Notes: generated from the sequence alone by a model not told the origin. A stretch of 64,000 nt of DNA from JAICLK01 sp035478715 (GCA_035478715.1 DATIJK010000041.1:3846-67845), one strand, 5' to 3'; shown: positions 25,974-34,384, numbered from the stretch's first letter. Numbers and translations: made by a program.

Positions 25974-26002
25974 TTGACTATTATTCAATAAAATAGTATA
26001 AT
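25974..26002 (+). promoter_or_regulatory. Consensus promoter of a leaderless gene
   Basis: TTGACT (25974-25979), 17 nt, TATAAT (25997-26002), then nine nt to ATG 26012. This is the best example in the window of a strong promoter with no room for a Shine-Dalgarno. Confidence 0.75.
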
Positions 26003-26011
26003 ACCCTAATT

Positions 26012-26857
26012 ATGACAGATCCATTTCTACATGACGGACCGTATCCGGGCCCATTTGTCCCAAACCGAATTGCAAGTAGACCTGAAGCAAGTTCTGGTGC
26101 ATGGGATGTACAGCGGTTAGTCGGTCATTTATTGACAAGTTCAACAATCGAGTTGGAAGTGTTGCCTAATTACAATCGTGAAGAATTAGATGGATTAGGT
26201 ATCGATCCTTCCGAATATAATGTATTCACAGTTCCCATGGCGAAAACCGAGACTGAAGACGAGCAAAATGGTCGTATCAGTCAACATATCACTGCACTTA
26301 TTTTTTCTGGCAGCGAAGCGTTTAGCGTCATTACTTTGAACAGATGGTCGAGCGGTGAAACGGATTCGCCAACAATGCAAATAAATCTAGCAGATATGAC
26401 CGCCAAGCCCTTAAGAGCTCGAAGCGGTGGCAAAGATGATGGCATTTGGGTGGATCAAGTGGACGTACTGTTTCATTACGGGCAGACTGGTGAGGCTGAA
26501 CTGATCGGCATATTACAGAAGGACGCGAGACATGAAGAACGATATGTGATCCCAGTCGACGGAGTACATGACGACAGAATAGATTCGGATGTACGATTTA
26601 CTGTTGAAAAAATGAACGAATCGCATGTTCTCGTGACTGACTTACCTTCTTGGCATTCCACTTCTGTCGTTGCGCGGCGCAGGTTACGGGCAGAAGAGAT
26701 CAATCCGGAACCTTCAGTCGAAATGCTTGGTTACCCCGATAACGCACTGACCGAACATCCAGATGTTTGGAAAATTGATGCAAGTACAATTGCACGCATC
26801 TATGCAATAAAACAGCGCATTGATGAGCGGGCCTTATCCCGTTCAGCTGATTCTTAA
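26012..26857 (+). CDS. Hypothetical cytoplasmic protein
   Basis: 281 residues, ATG nine nt after TATAAT. There is no signal peptide or membrane helix. The N-terminus is proline-rich (HDGPYPGPFVPNR), the middle has alternating hydrophobic strands (ITALIFSGSEAFSVITLNRW; VDQVDVLFHYGQ; AELIGILQKDARHEERYVIP) suggesting a beta-rich fold, and the end is helical (ASTIARIYAIKQRIDERALS). I do not recognise a family. It shares its leaderless promoter layout with the unknown genes at 47022 and 47729. Confidence 0.7.
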   Translation: MTDPFLHDGPYPGPFVPNRIASRPEASSGAWDVQRLVGHLLTSSTIELEVLPNYNREELDGLGIDPSEYNVFTVPMAKTETEDEQNGRISQHITALIFSGSEAFSVITLNRWSSGETDSPTMQINLADMTAKPLRARSGGKDDGIWVDQVDVLFHYGQTGEAELIGILQKDARHEERYVIPVDGVHDDRIDSDVRFTVEKMNESHVLVTDLPSWHSTSVVARRRLRAEEINPEPSVEMLGYPDNALTEHPDVWKIDASTIARIYAIKQRIDERALSRSADS

Positions 26858-26904
26858 TAAGTAAAAAAACTTTAAAAGTAATTTGTATAATTGACGTAAG
26901 CTGT

Positions 26905-27468
26905 ATGAAGAATTCTAAGTTAGATGTCGATTTACTTGAAAATGGTGATACACGGAATGTCGTTGATAAGTATCGCAATTGGACGAACGAAGCCATCAAA
27001 GATGATCTAAAACAGCATGCGTTTCCGTTCCATATAGCGATTGAAAATTATCAACACGATTTTAATATCGGTACGATCGTGCGCAATGCCAATGCGTTTA
27101 ATGCTGCTGGCGTGCACATCGTGGGCAAGCACAAATGGAACCGGCGTGGCGCAATGGTCACCGATAAATATCTGCAGCTGTACCACCATCCGGACGTAAA
27201 GGATTTTACTGATTGGACAATATCAGCCGGCCTGCGTGTAATCGGAATAGATAACATTACCGGGAGTGTCGAGCTGCACAAAGCTGACCTGCCGGAAAAA
27301 AGCATTTTGGTTTTTGGGCAAGAAGGCCCCGGATTGTCGCCAGAAATGCAGGCAATATGCGAAAAAATCATCGGCATAGAACAGTTCGGCTCGACCCGTT
27401 CGGTAAATGTTGGCGTGGCATCTGGAATTATCATGTACCAGTGGGTCTGCCAGCATAAACTTGCTTAA
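26905..27468 (+). CDS. TrmH/SpoU family RNA 2'-O-methyltransferase
   Basis: 187 residues. SPOUT methylases use SAM bound in a trefoil knot to methylate ribose in tRNA or rRNA. The three SpoU motifs are present: motif 1 DFNIGTIVRNANAFNAAGVH, motif 2 SILVFGQEGPGLSPEMQAI and motif 3 GSTRSVNVGVASGIIMYQW. The size suits the TrmH/TrmL class, but tRNA versus rRNA target cannot be told. TATAAT (26886-26891) lies 13 nt before the ATG with no Shine-Dalgarno. A good promoter for the next gene starts only 5 nt after the stop. Confidence 0.92.
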   Translation: MKNSKLDVDLLENGDTRNVVDKYRNWTNEAIKDDLKQHAFPFHIAIENYQHDFNIGTIVRNANAFNAAGVHIVGKHKWNRRGAMVTDKYLQLYHHPDVKDFTDWTISAGLRVIGIDNITGSVELHKADLPEKSILVFGQEGPGLSPEMQAICEKIIGIEQFGSTRSVNVGVASGIIMYQWVCQHKLA

Positions 27469-27473
27469 GCGAT

Positions 27474-27503
27474 TTGACAACGTTACTATGATTGCCATAT
27501 AGT
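27474..27503 (+). promoter_or_regulatory. Promoter of the histidine-rich protein gene
   Basis: TTGACA (27474-27479), 18 nt, TATAGT (27498-27503); the start near 27510 leaves a 37 nt leader carrying AGGAG about ten nt before ATG 27547. The gene has both a strong promoter and a strong RBS. Confidence 0.75.
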
Positions 27504-27546
27504 TAAAGTCACAAAAGTGTGAAAATAAATAATAGGAGAAATAAAA

Positions 27547-27939
27547 ATGCAAGACGATCACCACGACGACCATCACGATGAGCACGAAGAACATCATGAA
27601 CATCACGATGGGCACCATGATGCACATCATGATGCACACCACGACCAGCACCACGGCGCGCACGCGAGCCATCATCTGCTGTCAGCACACCATGTCAGCC
27701 ATCTGCATGCGCTAGAGCTCGAAATCAAAGCAGCGCTTGCGCTCGCCAGCGACCACTTGCACAATCACCAAACGCAAGCGGTTCACGACACGGATCACCA
27801 TTTGCACGAACACCACCAACACCTCGTCCACTTGCTGCATCAGGTCCACAGTCATCTGCACGAAGCACACCACTTATTGGTAAGCAGCGTTGAGCATCAC
27901 GAGCACGAAGAGCACCATCAGTTTTCCGAAGCAGTCTAG
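27547..27939 (+). CDS. Extremely histidine-rich protein, putative metal-binding/buffer
   Basis: 130 residues, of which I count 46 histidines (35%). The first 40 residues are nearly all His, Asp, Glu and Gly (DDHHDDHHDEHEEHHEHH), then come amphipathic-looking helices with His spaced every three or four residues (ALELEIKAALALASDHLHNH), and an acidic end. There is no signal peptide, cysteine or membrane helix, so a cytoplasmic Ni/Zn/Cu/Co store or buffer is the natural inference, as in Hpn-like proteins. It has its own consensus promoter and RBS, so it is probably well expressed. No metal transporter or regulator is adjacent. Confidence 0.85.
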   Translation: MQDDHHDDHHDEHEEHHEHHDGHHDAHHDAHHDQHHGAHASHHLLSAHHVSHLHALELEIKAALALASDHLHNHQTQAVHDTDHHLHEHHQHLVHLLHQVHSHLHEAHHLLVSSVEHHEHEEHHQFSEAV

Positions 27940-27965
27940 TAGACTCAGCCAAGATACACAAATAT

Positions 27966-28120
27966 TTCTAGATTCCATCATCCCTGAACAGCGCGGGATC
28001 TAGCGATGCATATAAAGTATTTTGCTAGATTCCTGTCAGTTCGGGATTAATGGCCAATCTGAAAATGAAAGTCTTTCGTTTTAGCTCATACATTCCATAT
28101 GTATTGAATTGCGAAAGACT
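27966..28120. repeat. Non-coding stretch with REP-like and nested inverted repeats
   Basis: Two related segments begin CTAGATTCC (about 27969 and 28025) and contain hairpins such as ATCCC/GGGAT. Further on, AGTCTTTCG (28070-28078) pairs with CGAAAGACT (28112-28120), and inside it ATACAT (28088-28093) pairs with ATGTAT (28099-28104), giving a nested hairpin. No gene is visible between 27940 and the tRNA at 28176. Confidence 0.5.
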
Positions 28121-28175
28121 CTGTTAGTTGTAAAAACTTCGGTAATACGCTATATTTACTCTAATCAATTGACCC

Positions 28176-28252
28176 GGGCGCTTAGCTCAGTTGGCTAGAG
28201 CACCTCGTTTACACCGAGGGGGTCGGGGGTTCGAGCCCCTCAGCGCCCACCA
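28176..28252 (+). tRNA. tRNA-Val (anticodon TAC)
   Basis: The acceptor GGGCGCT pairs with AGCGCCC, discriminator A, CCA encoded. Anticodon stem CCTCG/CGAGG with loop TTTACAC gives TAC. The T-arm is GGGGGTTCGAGCCCC-like. TATATT at 28151-28156 is a plausible -10. Confidence 0.97.
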
Positions 28253-28288
28253 CTTAAAATCCCCACTTCGTGTGGGGTTTTTAAGTGG
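28250..28288 (+). terminator. Extended terminator hairpin overlapping the tRNA-Val CCA end
   Basis: CCACTTAAAA (28250-28259) pairs with TTTTAAGTGG (28279-28288) and CCCCAC (28261-28266) with GTGGGG (28272-28277); loop TTCGT. The outer stem includes the CCA of the tRNA, so the hairpin competes with mature tRNA ends until processed. Confidence 0.75.
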
Positions 28289-28436
28289 TTGTTGCCCGGG
28301 TTCGAACTCACGACCACCGGGGTCGGGGTGAGACCCGCCAGTGGCGGGTCGCAAGGCAATCTTCCGGAGCAAGCTTGCTTGCTGCCGTGAAGTTGCGAGC
28401 CTGCCGGAGGCAGGTCGAGCCCCTCAGCGCCCACCA
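28280..28436. repeat. tRNA-Val-derived repeat cluster with REP-like palindromes
   Basis: 28280-28320 read on the minus strand resembles the tRNA-Val 3' half in degenerate form (GGTCGTGAGTTCGAACC, then CAACCACTT). GACCCGCC/GGCGGGTC (28332-28350, loop AGT) and CCTGCC/GGCAGG (28400-28414, loop GGA) are short palindromes. 28415-28436 repeats exactly the last 22 nt of the tRNA gene (28231-28252). No open frame here is credible. Confidence 0.7.
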
Positions 28437-28619
28437 TTCGACTCGCTTTGCTCGCTCATGGTAAACAACGAGTAAGAAAGGCGAGTTTTTGATTACTGCG
28501 TTAGTATTATGTGTGTCGAATGACCTTGAGCTTGTCGAAGGGCCCTAAACAATCCCTACTTTGTGTGGGTTCTCACAATCAAAAGTAAATAACGATAATT
28601 CGGATGGTACAATCACTGT
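28437..28619. repeat. Post-tRNA repeat module, Val copy
   Basis: After the repeated CCA end come CGACTCGCTTTGCTCGCTCA and TGGTAAAC (to about 28461), a terminator-like ACTCGC/GCGAGT pairing ending in TTTTTG (about 28490), then GACCTTGAGC and GTCGAAGGGCC (28522-28544), then a poor copy of the CCCCAC hairpin (28552-28572). The same order of words occurs after tRNA-Ala(CGC). Confidence 0.55.
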
Positions 28620-29606
28620 ATGGATGAAACTAAAAAAATATCTCTTTTTTACACAACGTTAAATGTCCCGCTGCCGGATTTCATTTATGACGGTATCCGA
28701 GAATTCTCCAAAAATGCGAACAGCTACCAGCCGCAGCCCTCGAAATTGGTGGACAGTTTAGCAGAGCGGCACAATGTTTCGAGGGATAGGATTTTCATAA
28801 CAGCGGGAGCCGATGAAGCAATCCAATTATTAGCCATGGCATATGGCAAAAGCACATACTATTACACACCGACATATATCGGCTATCAGGATACCGAAAA
28901 CATTGGCGCTACGGTACATCCGATAAATGCGATGCACGACGGTGAATATGCAATAAACACTGCAAGAATTGATGATGCGTCGTTGATTTATCTCGCCAAC
29001 CCCAACAACCCATTTGGGTTTACGCCGCGTGACAAAGTAGTGGACTTAGTTAAAAATAACCCGCAAGCAATCGTCGTCAGCGATGAAGTGTATGATAGTT
29101 TCGCGCCAGAATTATCTGTACTTGGTGAGCTTTCCGAATACCCCAACTTGGTCATTTTGCGGAGTTTTTCAAAAGGATTCGGCATGGCCGGAAACAGAAT
29201 CGGTTACATGATTGCCAGCCCCCACATTGTTGAGCAAATCAGGTTAAAATCGCCTTTATCCAGCACGTCATATCTCTCAGTCGGGGCGGCTTTGGCGGCA
29301 TTGGATCACGAGCAATACTTTAAAGACGCCATCGACGAAATCAAGCGCACTCGTGAAACGTTCACGGCATTTCTAAAAAGCAAAGGCCGCGCGGTACTGC
29401 CAGGACTCATCAATGCGGTGTTAATCAAGTTTCCAGATGAAAATTCGGCGGCAAAATTTTTGCAACATTTAAATGATAATAACTTTATCGTCCGCCAAGG
29501 CGGCAGCGGCCGCAATGCCGGATTGGACGATACATTTGTAAGAATTACAATCGGTACGCCGGATGAAATGAGGATGGCAACGGAAGTGATCGAACGCTAC
29601 GAATAA
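28620..29606 (+). CDS. PLP-dependent class I/II aminotransferase (HisC-like)
   Basis: 328 residues, fold type I. The PLP lysine is near residue 184 in LRSFSKGFGMAGNRIGYM; other marks are IFITAGADEAIQLLA, ANPNNPFGFTP and VVSDEVYDSFA. It is most like histidinol-phosphate or aromatic aminotransferases, but no histidine pathway gene is present, so the substrate is uncertain. It is short, as HisC enzymes are. TGG plus TACAAT (28608-28613) forms an extended -10 six nt before the ATG, predicting a leaderless transcript. Confidence 0.9.
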   Translation: MDETKKISLFYTTLNVPLPDFIYDGIREFSKNANSYQPQPSKLVDSLAERHNVSRDRIFITAGADEAIQLLAMAYGKSTYYYTPTYIGYQDTENIGATVHPINAMHDGEYAINTARIDDASLIYLANPNNPFGFTPRDKVVDLVKNNPQAIVVSDEVYDSFAPELSVLGELSEYPNLVILRSFSKGFGMAGNRIGYMIASPHIVEQIRLKSPLSSTSYLSVGAALAALDHEQYFKDAIDEIKRTRETFTAFLKSKGRAVLPGLINAVLIKFPDENSAAKFLQHLNDNNFIVRQGGSGRNAGLDDTFVRITIGTPDEMRMATEVIERYE

Positions 29607-29673
29607 TTTATAAATATTGTTAACCGTTAACTTTGATCGGATGAATCGCTAGTGACAAAACTTTGCGAAGTCT

Positions 29674-30792
29674 CTATATGATGTGCGACCTAGCTTTCTT
29701 TAACAGTTTTATGGCGAAAAATGCCACCGTAAGATTCACTGCTACGAGTACGGCTAGATCACGCGCAAGGTGGTTAGTGGATTCATAAAAGACTGCCATT
29801 TGAATCGCATGATTGGCGTATGATAACGGGACGAACGCTGCAATATTTTGCAGCCATTCCGGCTCGAAAGCGAGCACGCCGACACCGCCCGCTAAAAAGA
29901 ATAGCGGCAAAGCGGTATTTGTCGAAAGGGCGTGTGCAGATTGAATTTTTTTGACGCCGACGCCGACCATCAATCCGGTGCTAGACGCCAGTAGCGCGGT
30001 TAAAAAAAGTACGGCGAACGCAATAAGCGAATAATTCCATGCAGGCAAGGATATCCATTTGAATAGAACACAGATCAGTACTTCCAATAGCCCTGAACCT
30101 AGTCCGATTATAAGCCCTGCAAGTATGATGCCAAGCGCAATAGATTTATCGCCCACCGGCGAAACGAGAACTTCCTTTACCGTCCTGGATTCGAACTCCC
30201 GGGCAGTACTCACTGCCGTGTTGACAAGGCCGGCAATCAGTACCATGAGTATCAAAATTGGCGCAACCTCATATTGGTAGAGCTGTATATCCCGCTGGCG
30301 CACATCTTTTTCCTGCATAGTCACCTTAATTGGGCTCGCGGCTCCCTCTTGATTATAAAATTCAGTAATCGCCGTCGGCATTGAACGCCGGACATCATTG
30401 GTAAAATCCAAATTCAGATTGTTCACTTCGTATGTGACAGGTGACGGTTCGTGTTGGAGATATGTATTTGTAAAATCTGCGGGGATGGTTACAACAGCCG
30501 CTACCCGCAAACCGTGTATCAAGTTGTTTGCTTCTATTGGGTTTGCATCGACCACACGGAACACATCAGATTGGTGAATGACTTGCGCCAAACGTGCTCC
30601 TTGCGGTCCCTTGTCTAGATTGACGAGGGCGACGCGGCTATGGGAGACTGATGCTGCTGCCAAAAAACCAGCTAACAAGAATGCTATTGGCGGGAGCAAT
30701 GAAGCCGCCATTAATGATCTGTTGTGAAGCCAGACGTTCAATGTATTGCGGCTAATGGCCCAAAGCGGGCGGAAATTAAATCTCCAATGCAT
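29674..30792 (-). CDS. ABC-2 type exporter permease (second permease)
   Basis: 372 residues. N-terminal helix (about 28-48), a large extracytoplasmic domain (about 50-185), then five C-terminal helices: the layout of the YhgE/YbhS-type ABC-2 permeases (PF12698). Visible: SRVALVNLDKGPQGARLAQV, NNLNLDFTNDVRRSMPTAIT, STAREFESRTVKEVLVSP and FVPLSYANHAIQMAVFYE. It forms an operon with the ATPase (31918-32952) and a second permease (30797-31906), gap four nt. The two permeases probably make a heterodimer. Cargo unknown; members export drugs, pigments or polysaccharides. Confidence 0.9.
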   Translation of the reverse strand: MHWRFNFRPLWAISRNTLNVWLHNRSLMAASLLPPIAFLLAGFLAAASVSHSRVALVNLDKGPQGARLAQVIHQSDVFRVVDANPIEANNLIHGLRVAAVVTIPADFTNTYLQHEPSPVTYEVNNLNLDFTNDVRRSMPTAITEFYNQEGAASPIKVTMQEKDVRQRDIQLYQYEVAPILILMVLIAGLVNTAVSTAREFESRTVKEVLVSPVGDKSIALGIILAGLIIGLGSGLLEVLICVLFKWISLPAWNYSLIAFAVLFLTALLASSTGLMVGVGVKKIQSAHALSTNTALPLFFLAGGVGVLAFEPEWLQNIAAFVPLSYANHAIQMAVFYESTNHLARDLAVLVAVNLTVAFFAIKLLKKARSHII

Positions 30793-30796
30793 AGAC

Positions 30797-31906
30797 TTAG
30801 CTCACCACCCGTTTATGCAATACATACATTGCAGAGCAGATAAAAGCTACCGCGAAAAATACCAGTATGATCACGTTATATCCGCCAGCTGTATTTGTAC
30901 TGAAATTGTGGAATGCGTGCTGTTCGCCGGTAATTGCATAGGCGAGCGGCGAAATCCGTGAGATATATTCAATCGCAGGTGTGCTGAATGACGGCGGACC
31001 AAGTGGACCGCTCACAAAAAAAGTAAATAAAGATGACCCAAGCACAATAGTCGTAATAAGCCGCCGCTGCTTGACGACTGTTCCGATCAGAGTACCGAGC
31101 GCGCAAAATATTAACAGCGTCAGCAATACGTACAAGAACATCTCCCCTATATGAATGGGTGGAGAATGAAGCGGAATTATTAAAGCTAACAAGACGACGA
31201 ACGCGGATGCGAGCGCAACGATGAACGCTCCAATTAGCTTTCCTGCGACAATAGACCATCGTGATGCAGGTGAAAGCAGCAATTCTTTCATCGTTCCTAA
31301 CTCCCACTCTCTGGCCCACGATGTGCCGCTTTGAATAGCGCCGCCAATCGCGATTGCTAGTACCAGGATTGATACACCTATGTAGGAAATATAGTCCGTA
31401 TCTTTGGCGTACCAATCTTTTTCAATCGGCACAATGGTGACTGTCGTAGGCTCCGCTTGCGCATAAAAGTTCGTAATCGATGTCGGAACGGCGCGCCGGA
31501 TATCCTCGGTAAAATCAGTGTTGAGGTTATTAATTTGAACCGGGATATTGATGGGCTCATTTGCGTCGACTTTTGCATCGAATTGCTGCGGGATAGTCAC
31601 GACCGCTACTATTTTGCCGGCTGTCAGCATCTTGTCAGCTTCCGACGCGCTAGTCTGCTCCAGTTTAAATGAATTCGCATGCTGCATTGCACTATATAAC
31701 TGCTGGGCATGATAGCCCTGGTCAAGCATGACGACTGCGGTCGGTGCATGGTCCGAGGGAAGTACGAAAATTATAAACAAGAATAAATACTGCAGCGGAA
31801 TCACGAATAACGTGATTAAAAATATGCGCTCGGTCAGGCTTGTCAAAAGATCTTTCTTGGCGCAGGCCCACATTATTCTCAAGTTATCAAATAATTTCAT
31901 GCGCAT
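30797..31906 (-). CDS. ABC-2 type exporter permease (first permease)
   Basis: 369 residues from ATG 31906; ATG 31900, with CGGGA before it, is an equally good start. It has the same plan as its neighbour: helix near 27-48, extracytoplasmic domain with AVVMLDQGYHAQQLYSAM and NNLNTDFTEDIRRAVPTSIT, then C-terminal helices with WAREWELGTMKELLLSPAS and ISPLAYAITGEQHAF. The two permeases share the N-x-L-N-x-D-F-T motif, so they are paralogues. It sits between the ATPase (gap 11 nt) and the second permease. Confidence 0.9.
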   Translation of the reverse strand: MRMKLFDNLRIMWACAKKDLLTSLTERIFLITLFVIPLQYLFLFIIFVLPSDHAPTAVVMLDQGYHAQQLYSAMQHANSFKLEQTSASEADKMLTAGKIVAVVTIPQQFDAKVDANEPINIPVQINNLNTDFTEDIRRAVPTSITNFYAQAEPTTVTIVPIEKDWYAKDTDYISYIGVSILVLAIAIGGAIQSGTSWAREWELGTMKELLLSPASRWSIVAGKLIGAFIVALASAFVVLLALIIPLHSPPIHIGEMFLYVLLTLLIFCALGTLIGTVVKQRRLITTIVLGSSLFTFFVSGPLGPPSFSTPAIEYISRISPLAYAITGEQHAFHNFSTNTAGGYNVIILVFFAVAFICSAMYVLHKRVVS

Positions 31907-31917
31907 CCCGCAATATG

Positions 31918-32952
31918 TTAATCACGCAGTGCTTTACCTGTTAATTTTAAGAATATCTCGTCGAGATTTGACTCGCGCATGGAAATATTGCGGATCCCAC
32001 CTTGTCTTGAAACGATGTTAACGATTGCAGTGATCAATTCGTCCTGGCCTTTGCTGGATATCTTTAGCTTTGATCCGTCCGCTTCAAGGTAAATGTTTTT
32101 ATTCAAAGGCTTCAAAGCGGCAATCGCTAACTCCGGGTGGACGGTATCAATTTCTATGATGCTGCCGCCATACAATTCTTTCAGCCGTGCCGTGGTTTCT
32201 ACGGTTATCAGGTGGCCGTGGTCAATGATCGCCAACCGGTCGCACAGGGCTTCGGCTTCTTCCAGGTAGTTTGTGGTAATGAGGACCGTTTTTCCCTGGC
32301 CGCGGAGTTTTCGGATGTATTCCCAAATAACATTTCTGGCCTGCACGTCAACGCCGATGGTCGGTTCATCAAGATAAATAAGCTTGGGGTCATGCAATAA
32401 TGCGCGTGCGATGGCTAAACGGCGTTTCATGCCGCCGGAAAATGTCTTGACGATATTGTCTTTATGGTCAAGTAACTGCACCAACGCAAGTAACGCAGTA
32501 ATACGCTGGGATTTTTCTTTGCGTGGCACACTGAAAATGTCTGCGTGAAAGTCCATGTTCTGCCAAGCCGACAACTCTTCGTACAGCGCGGTTTCTTGCG
32601 GTACGAAACCTAAGACGCTGCGAACCTGCCGGGGATTCCGGGCGATATTTTGCCCCATGATCGTAACTTCGCCGCTCGTCGGCTTACTGAGCCCGCTGAT
32701 CATATTGATGGTTGTGGTCTTACCCGAACCGTTGGGTCCCAGCAGCCCGAACACTTCGCCTTGCACTAAGTTCAACGACAGATTATTAACTGCAGCAACT
32801 TTTCCGAAACGCTTAGTCAAGTTTTTTATATCGACAACAATCGACGATTGGCTAGGCGGAGTCGGCTGTTGTGGAGGTGTGGTGTGCGCTTGCGGTGAAG
32901 GGGTTGTATCGTTGTTAGATTGGCTAAGTTTGGGAATGGGCTGATCATTCAT
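31918..32952 (-). CDS. ABC exporter ATPase with Pro/Gln-rich N-terminal tail
   Basis: 344 residues. The first ~37 are low complexity (TPSPQAHTTPPQQPTPPSQS), an unusual extension for this family. The ATPase then shows Walker A GLLGPNGSGKTTTINMI, Q-loop FVPQETALYEELSAWQ, signature TFSGGMKRRLAIARALLHDP, Walker B LIYLDEPTIGVD and switch NYLEEAEALCDRL. A C-terminal DUF4162-like part follows. It drives the two downstream permeases. TACTAT lies nine nt before the ATG on the minus strand, so the operon mRNA may be leaderless. Confidence 0.93.
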   Translation of the reverse strand: MNDQPIPKLSQSNNDTTPSPQAHTTPPQQPTPPSQSSIVVDIKNLTKRFGKVAAVNNLSLNLVQGEVFGLLGPNGSGKTTTINMISGLSKPTSGEVTIMGQNIARNPRQVRSVLGFVPQETALYEELSAWQNMDFHADIFSVPRKEKSQRITALLALVQLLDHKDNIVKTFSGGMKRRLAIARALLHDPKLIYLDEPTIGVDVQARNVIWEYIRKLRGQGKTVLITTNYLEEAEALCDRLAIIDHGHLITVETTARLKELYGGSIIEIDTVHPELAIAALKPLNKNIYLEADGSKLKISSKGQDELITAIVNIVSRQGGIRNISMRESNLDEIFLKLTGKALRD

Positions 32953-33139
32953 TGCGATGTAATAGTAAACCTAAAGTAGTAAATGCTAATGTGTGTTTTA
33001 AAAACATAACTGGTTATAAGTATATAGTAACCGTTGCTGAAACCTAGGTCATTCGAGACTAAAAGCCGATTTTTATTTTCGTACTGGATTATTGCTCGTA
33101 ATCCTTGTTATCATACTCAATTATCAAATGGGGATTATG

Positions 33140-33637
33140 ATGGTAGCGACGTTAAAAAAATCGGTTTATATCTCTGGGGCGCTAACTGATATGTCAGAAG
33201 CTGAGCGTGCGGAACTTCGGGCTTTTTATGATGACATCGGTAATGTTTGTAAAGAATATGGATTCGAACCGTATAGCCCGCATGTGTATGGCGATCCCAA
33301 AAATGTAGCGCATCTGAACCCGACGGAAATCGACCGGATCGACCGGCTGGCCGTGACCCAATCATACTTAGTTGTCGCATATGTTGGCGTACCGTCGCTT
33401 GGCGTCGGAATAGAAGTTGAACTTGCCCACCATTCCGATAAACCGGTTGTTTTGCTGTATGAAAATGAGAAATTCGCACAGCGCCGGATTTCAAGGATTG
33501 TCCGCGGCAATCCGGCGGTAATCCGCGAAATTGCATTCAGTGATTATGCCGATGCGTGCAAACAACTTCGCGCGTTCCTGGCCGAATTCAAGAAAATGAT
33601 AAGAAGCGAACCGCTCCCCCCGCCACTGAGAGTTTAG
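33140..33637 (+). CDS. Nucleoside 2-deoxyribosyltransferase-like protein
   Basis: 165 residues from ATG 33140 (GGGGA five nt before it; ATG 33137 is adjacent). The PF05014 pattern is visible: KSVYISGALTDMSEAERAEL, GFEPYSPHVYGDP, IDRIDRLAVTQSYLVVAYVG and the glutamate region VPSLGVGIEVELAHHSDKPV. The family exchanges bases between deoxyribonucleosides or hydrolyses dNMPs. The Asp-x-x-x-Ser and G-x-x-x-E layout suggests an active member, but substrate is open. It might serve nucleotide salvage, as expected in a host-dependent organism. Confidence 0.82.
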   Translation: MVATLKKSVYISGALTDMSEAERAELRAFYDDIGNVCKEYGFEPYSPHVYGDPKNVAHLNPTEIDRIDRLAVTQSYLVVAYVGVPSLGVGIEVELAHHSDKPVVLLYENEKFAQRRISRIVRGNPAVIREIAFSDYADACKQLRAFLAEFKKMIRSEPLPPPLRV

Positions 33638-33746
33638 TTTATACTTTGAAGTAATATTGTCGACAGTAATACCTCTAATAGGTTAATCAAATGCATAGAA
33701 TTACGAAACTCATGTATTGACCCAGATTAACATAAAGGAATATGAT

Positions 33747-34229
33747 ATGAATATGAACAAAACGTCTTCAATATTACGTGATTTCAGATCTAGAACGGGG
33801 TGGAGCGCTACAGAGGCAGCTAAAAGGCTTTCGATTACACCGCAGTATCTTTCGCGTTGCGAAACGGGCAGCCAAATTCCTTCATCCGAACTTTTGGAAA
33901 AAATGATTAGGGCGTACAGCATCCCCTTAGAAGATGCAATTATGCTGAGAGATGCTGCCGGATACGAACAGCGACCGACAAATTTGGTACCAAGCCCAAC
34001 TAGCAGTCAAAATATGCAAGTGATGCTCGATGAAGCTGCTGTTCCTGTGCTGTTTTCCGACGTCGTCTTGGTAACGTCAGATCCGCATGGAATTATAATT
34101 TCTGCCGGACAGAAAAATTTTGCTGACCAAATACATATCGTCTCAAGGACCGGGCTTTCACTGGAGCATGCTGAAAAGCTTTATGCCGTCCTAGCTATGC
34201 ACATTAGTAACCTCAAGAAAAACATTTAG
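33747..34229 (+). CDS. XRE-type HTH protein fused to a DUF3467-like domain
   Basis: 160 residues from ATG 33747 with AAAGGA seven nt upstream. Residues 1-65 form a Cro/C1-type helix-turn-helix (LRDFRSRTGWSATEAAKRLS, ITPQYLSRCETGSQIPSSEL). Residues 85-160 resemble DUF3467 (SDVVLVTSDPHGIIISAGQ, then TGLSLEHAEKLYAVLAMHIS), usually a stand-alone small protein. The fusion suggests a regulator whose second domain senses or binds a partner. The following hairpin terminator ends the unit. Confidence 0.75.
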   Translation: MNMNKTSSILRDFRSRTGWSATEAAKRLSITPQYLSRCETGSQIPSSELLEKMIRAYSIPLEDAIMLRDAAGYEQRPTNLVPSPTSSQNMQVMLDEAAVPVLFSDVVLVTSDPHGIIISAGQKNFADQIHIVSRTGLSLEHAEKLYAVLAMHISNLKKNI

Positions 34230-34236
34230 AGTAAAA

Positions 34237-34260
34237 GAAGTCGCTCTATCGAGCGACTTC
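34237..34260 (+). terminator. Hairpin after HTH-DUF3467 gene
   Basis: GAAGTCGCTC and GAGCGACTTC make a perfect ten-bp stem with a TATC loop, eight nt after the stop codon; the downstream T-tract is short. Confidence 0.65.
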
Positions 34261-34384
34261 TCTGGCTCTCAATGCAATCGCAATGGAGCAACCGATTGAC
34301 ACGGTACTCATATTGTAGCGTCGAGAATGCCGGAACGCAATGTAGCGTTCTGAATGTTGAGGGTCATAAGTTAAAAGATAAAAC

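Noticed and set aside
27547..27939. CRISPR-like or tandem DNA repeat from the periodic CATCACGA text
   Set aside because: The periodicity is the codon pattern of the His-rich protein; there are no fixed repeat/spacer lengths.
28187..28372. Open frame on the minus strand across tRNA-Val encoding WWALRGSNPRPPRCKRG
   Set aside because: It is the antisense of a tRNA gene and its repeat; this sort of peptide is a well-known false annotation in databases.
28231..28436. attL/attR-type sites of an integrated element at tRNA-Val
   Set aside because: Only about 160 bp lie between the copies and there is no integrase or cargo; an inverted copy is present too.
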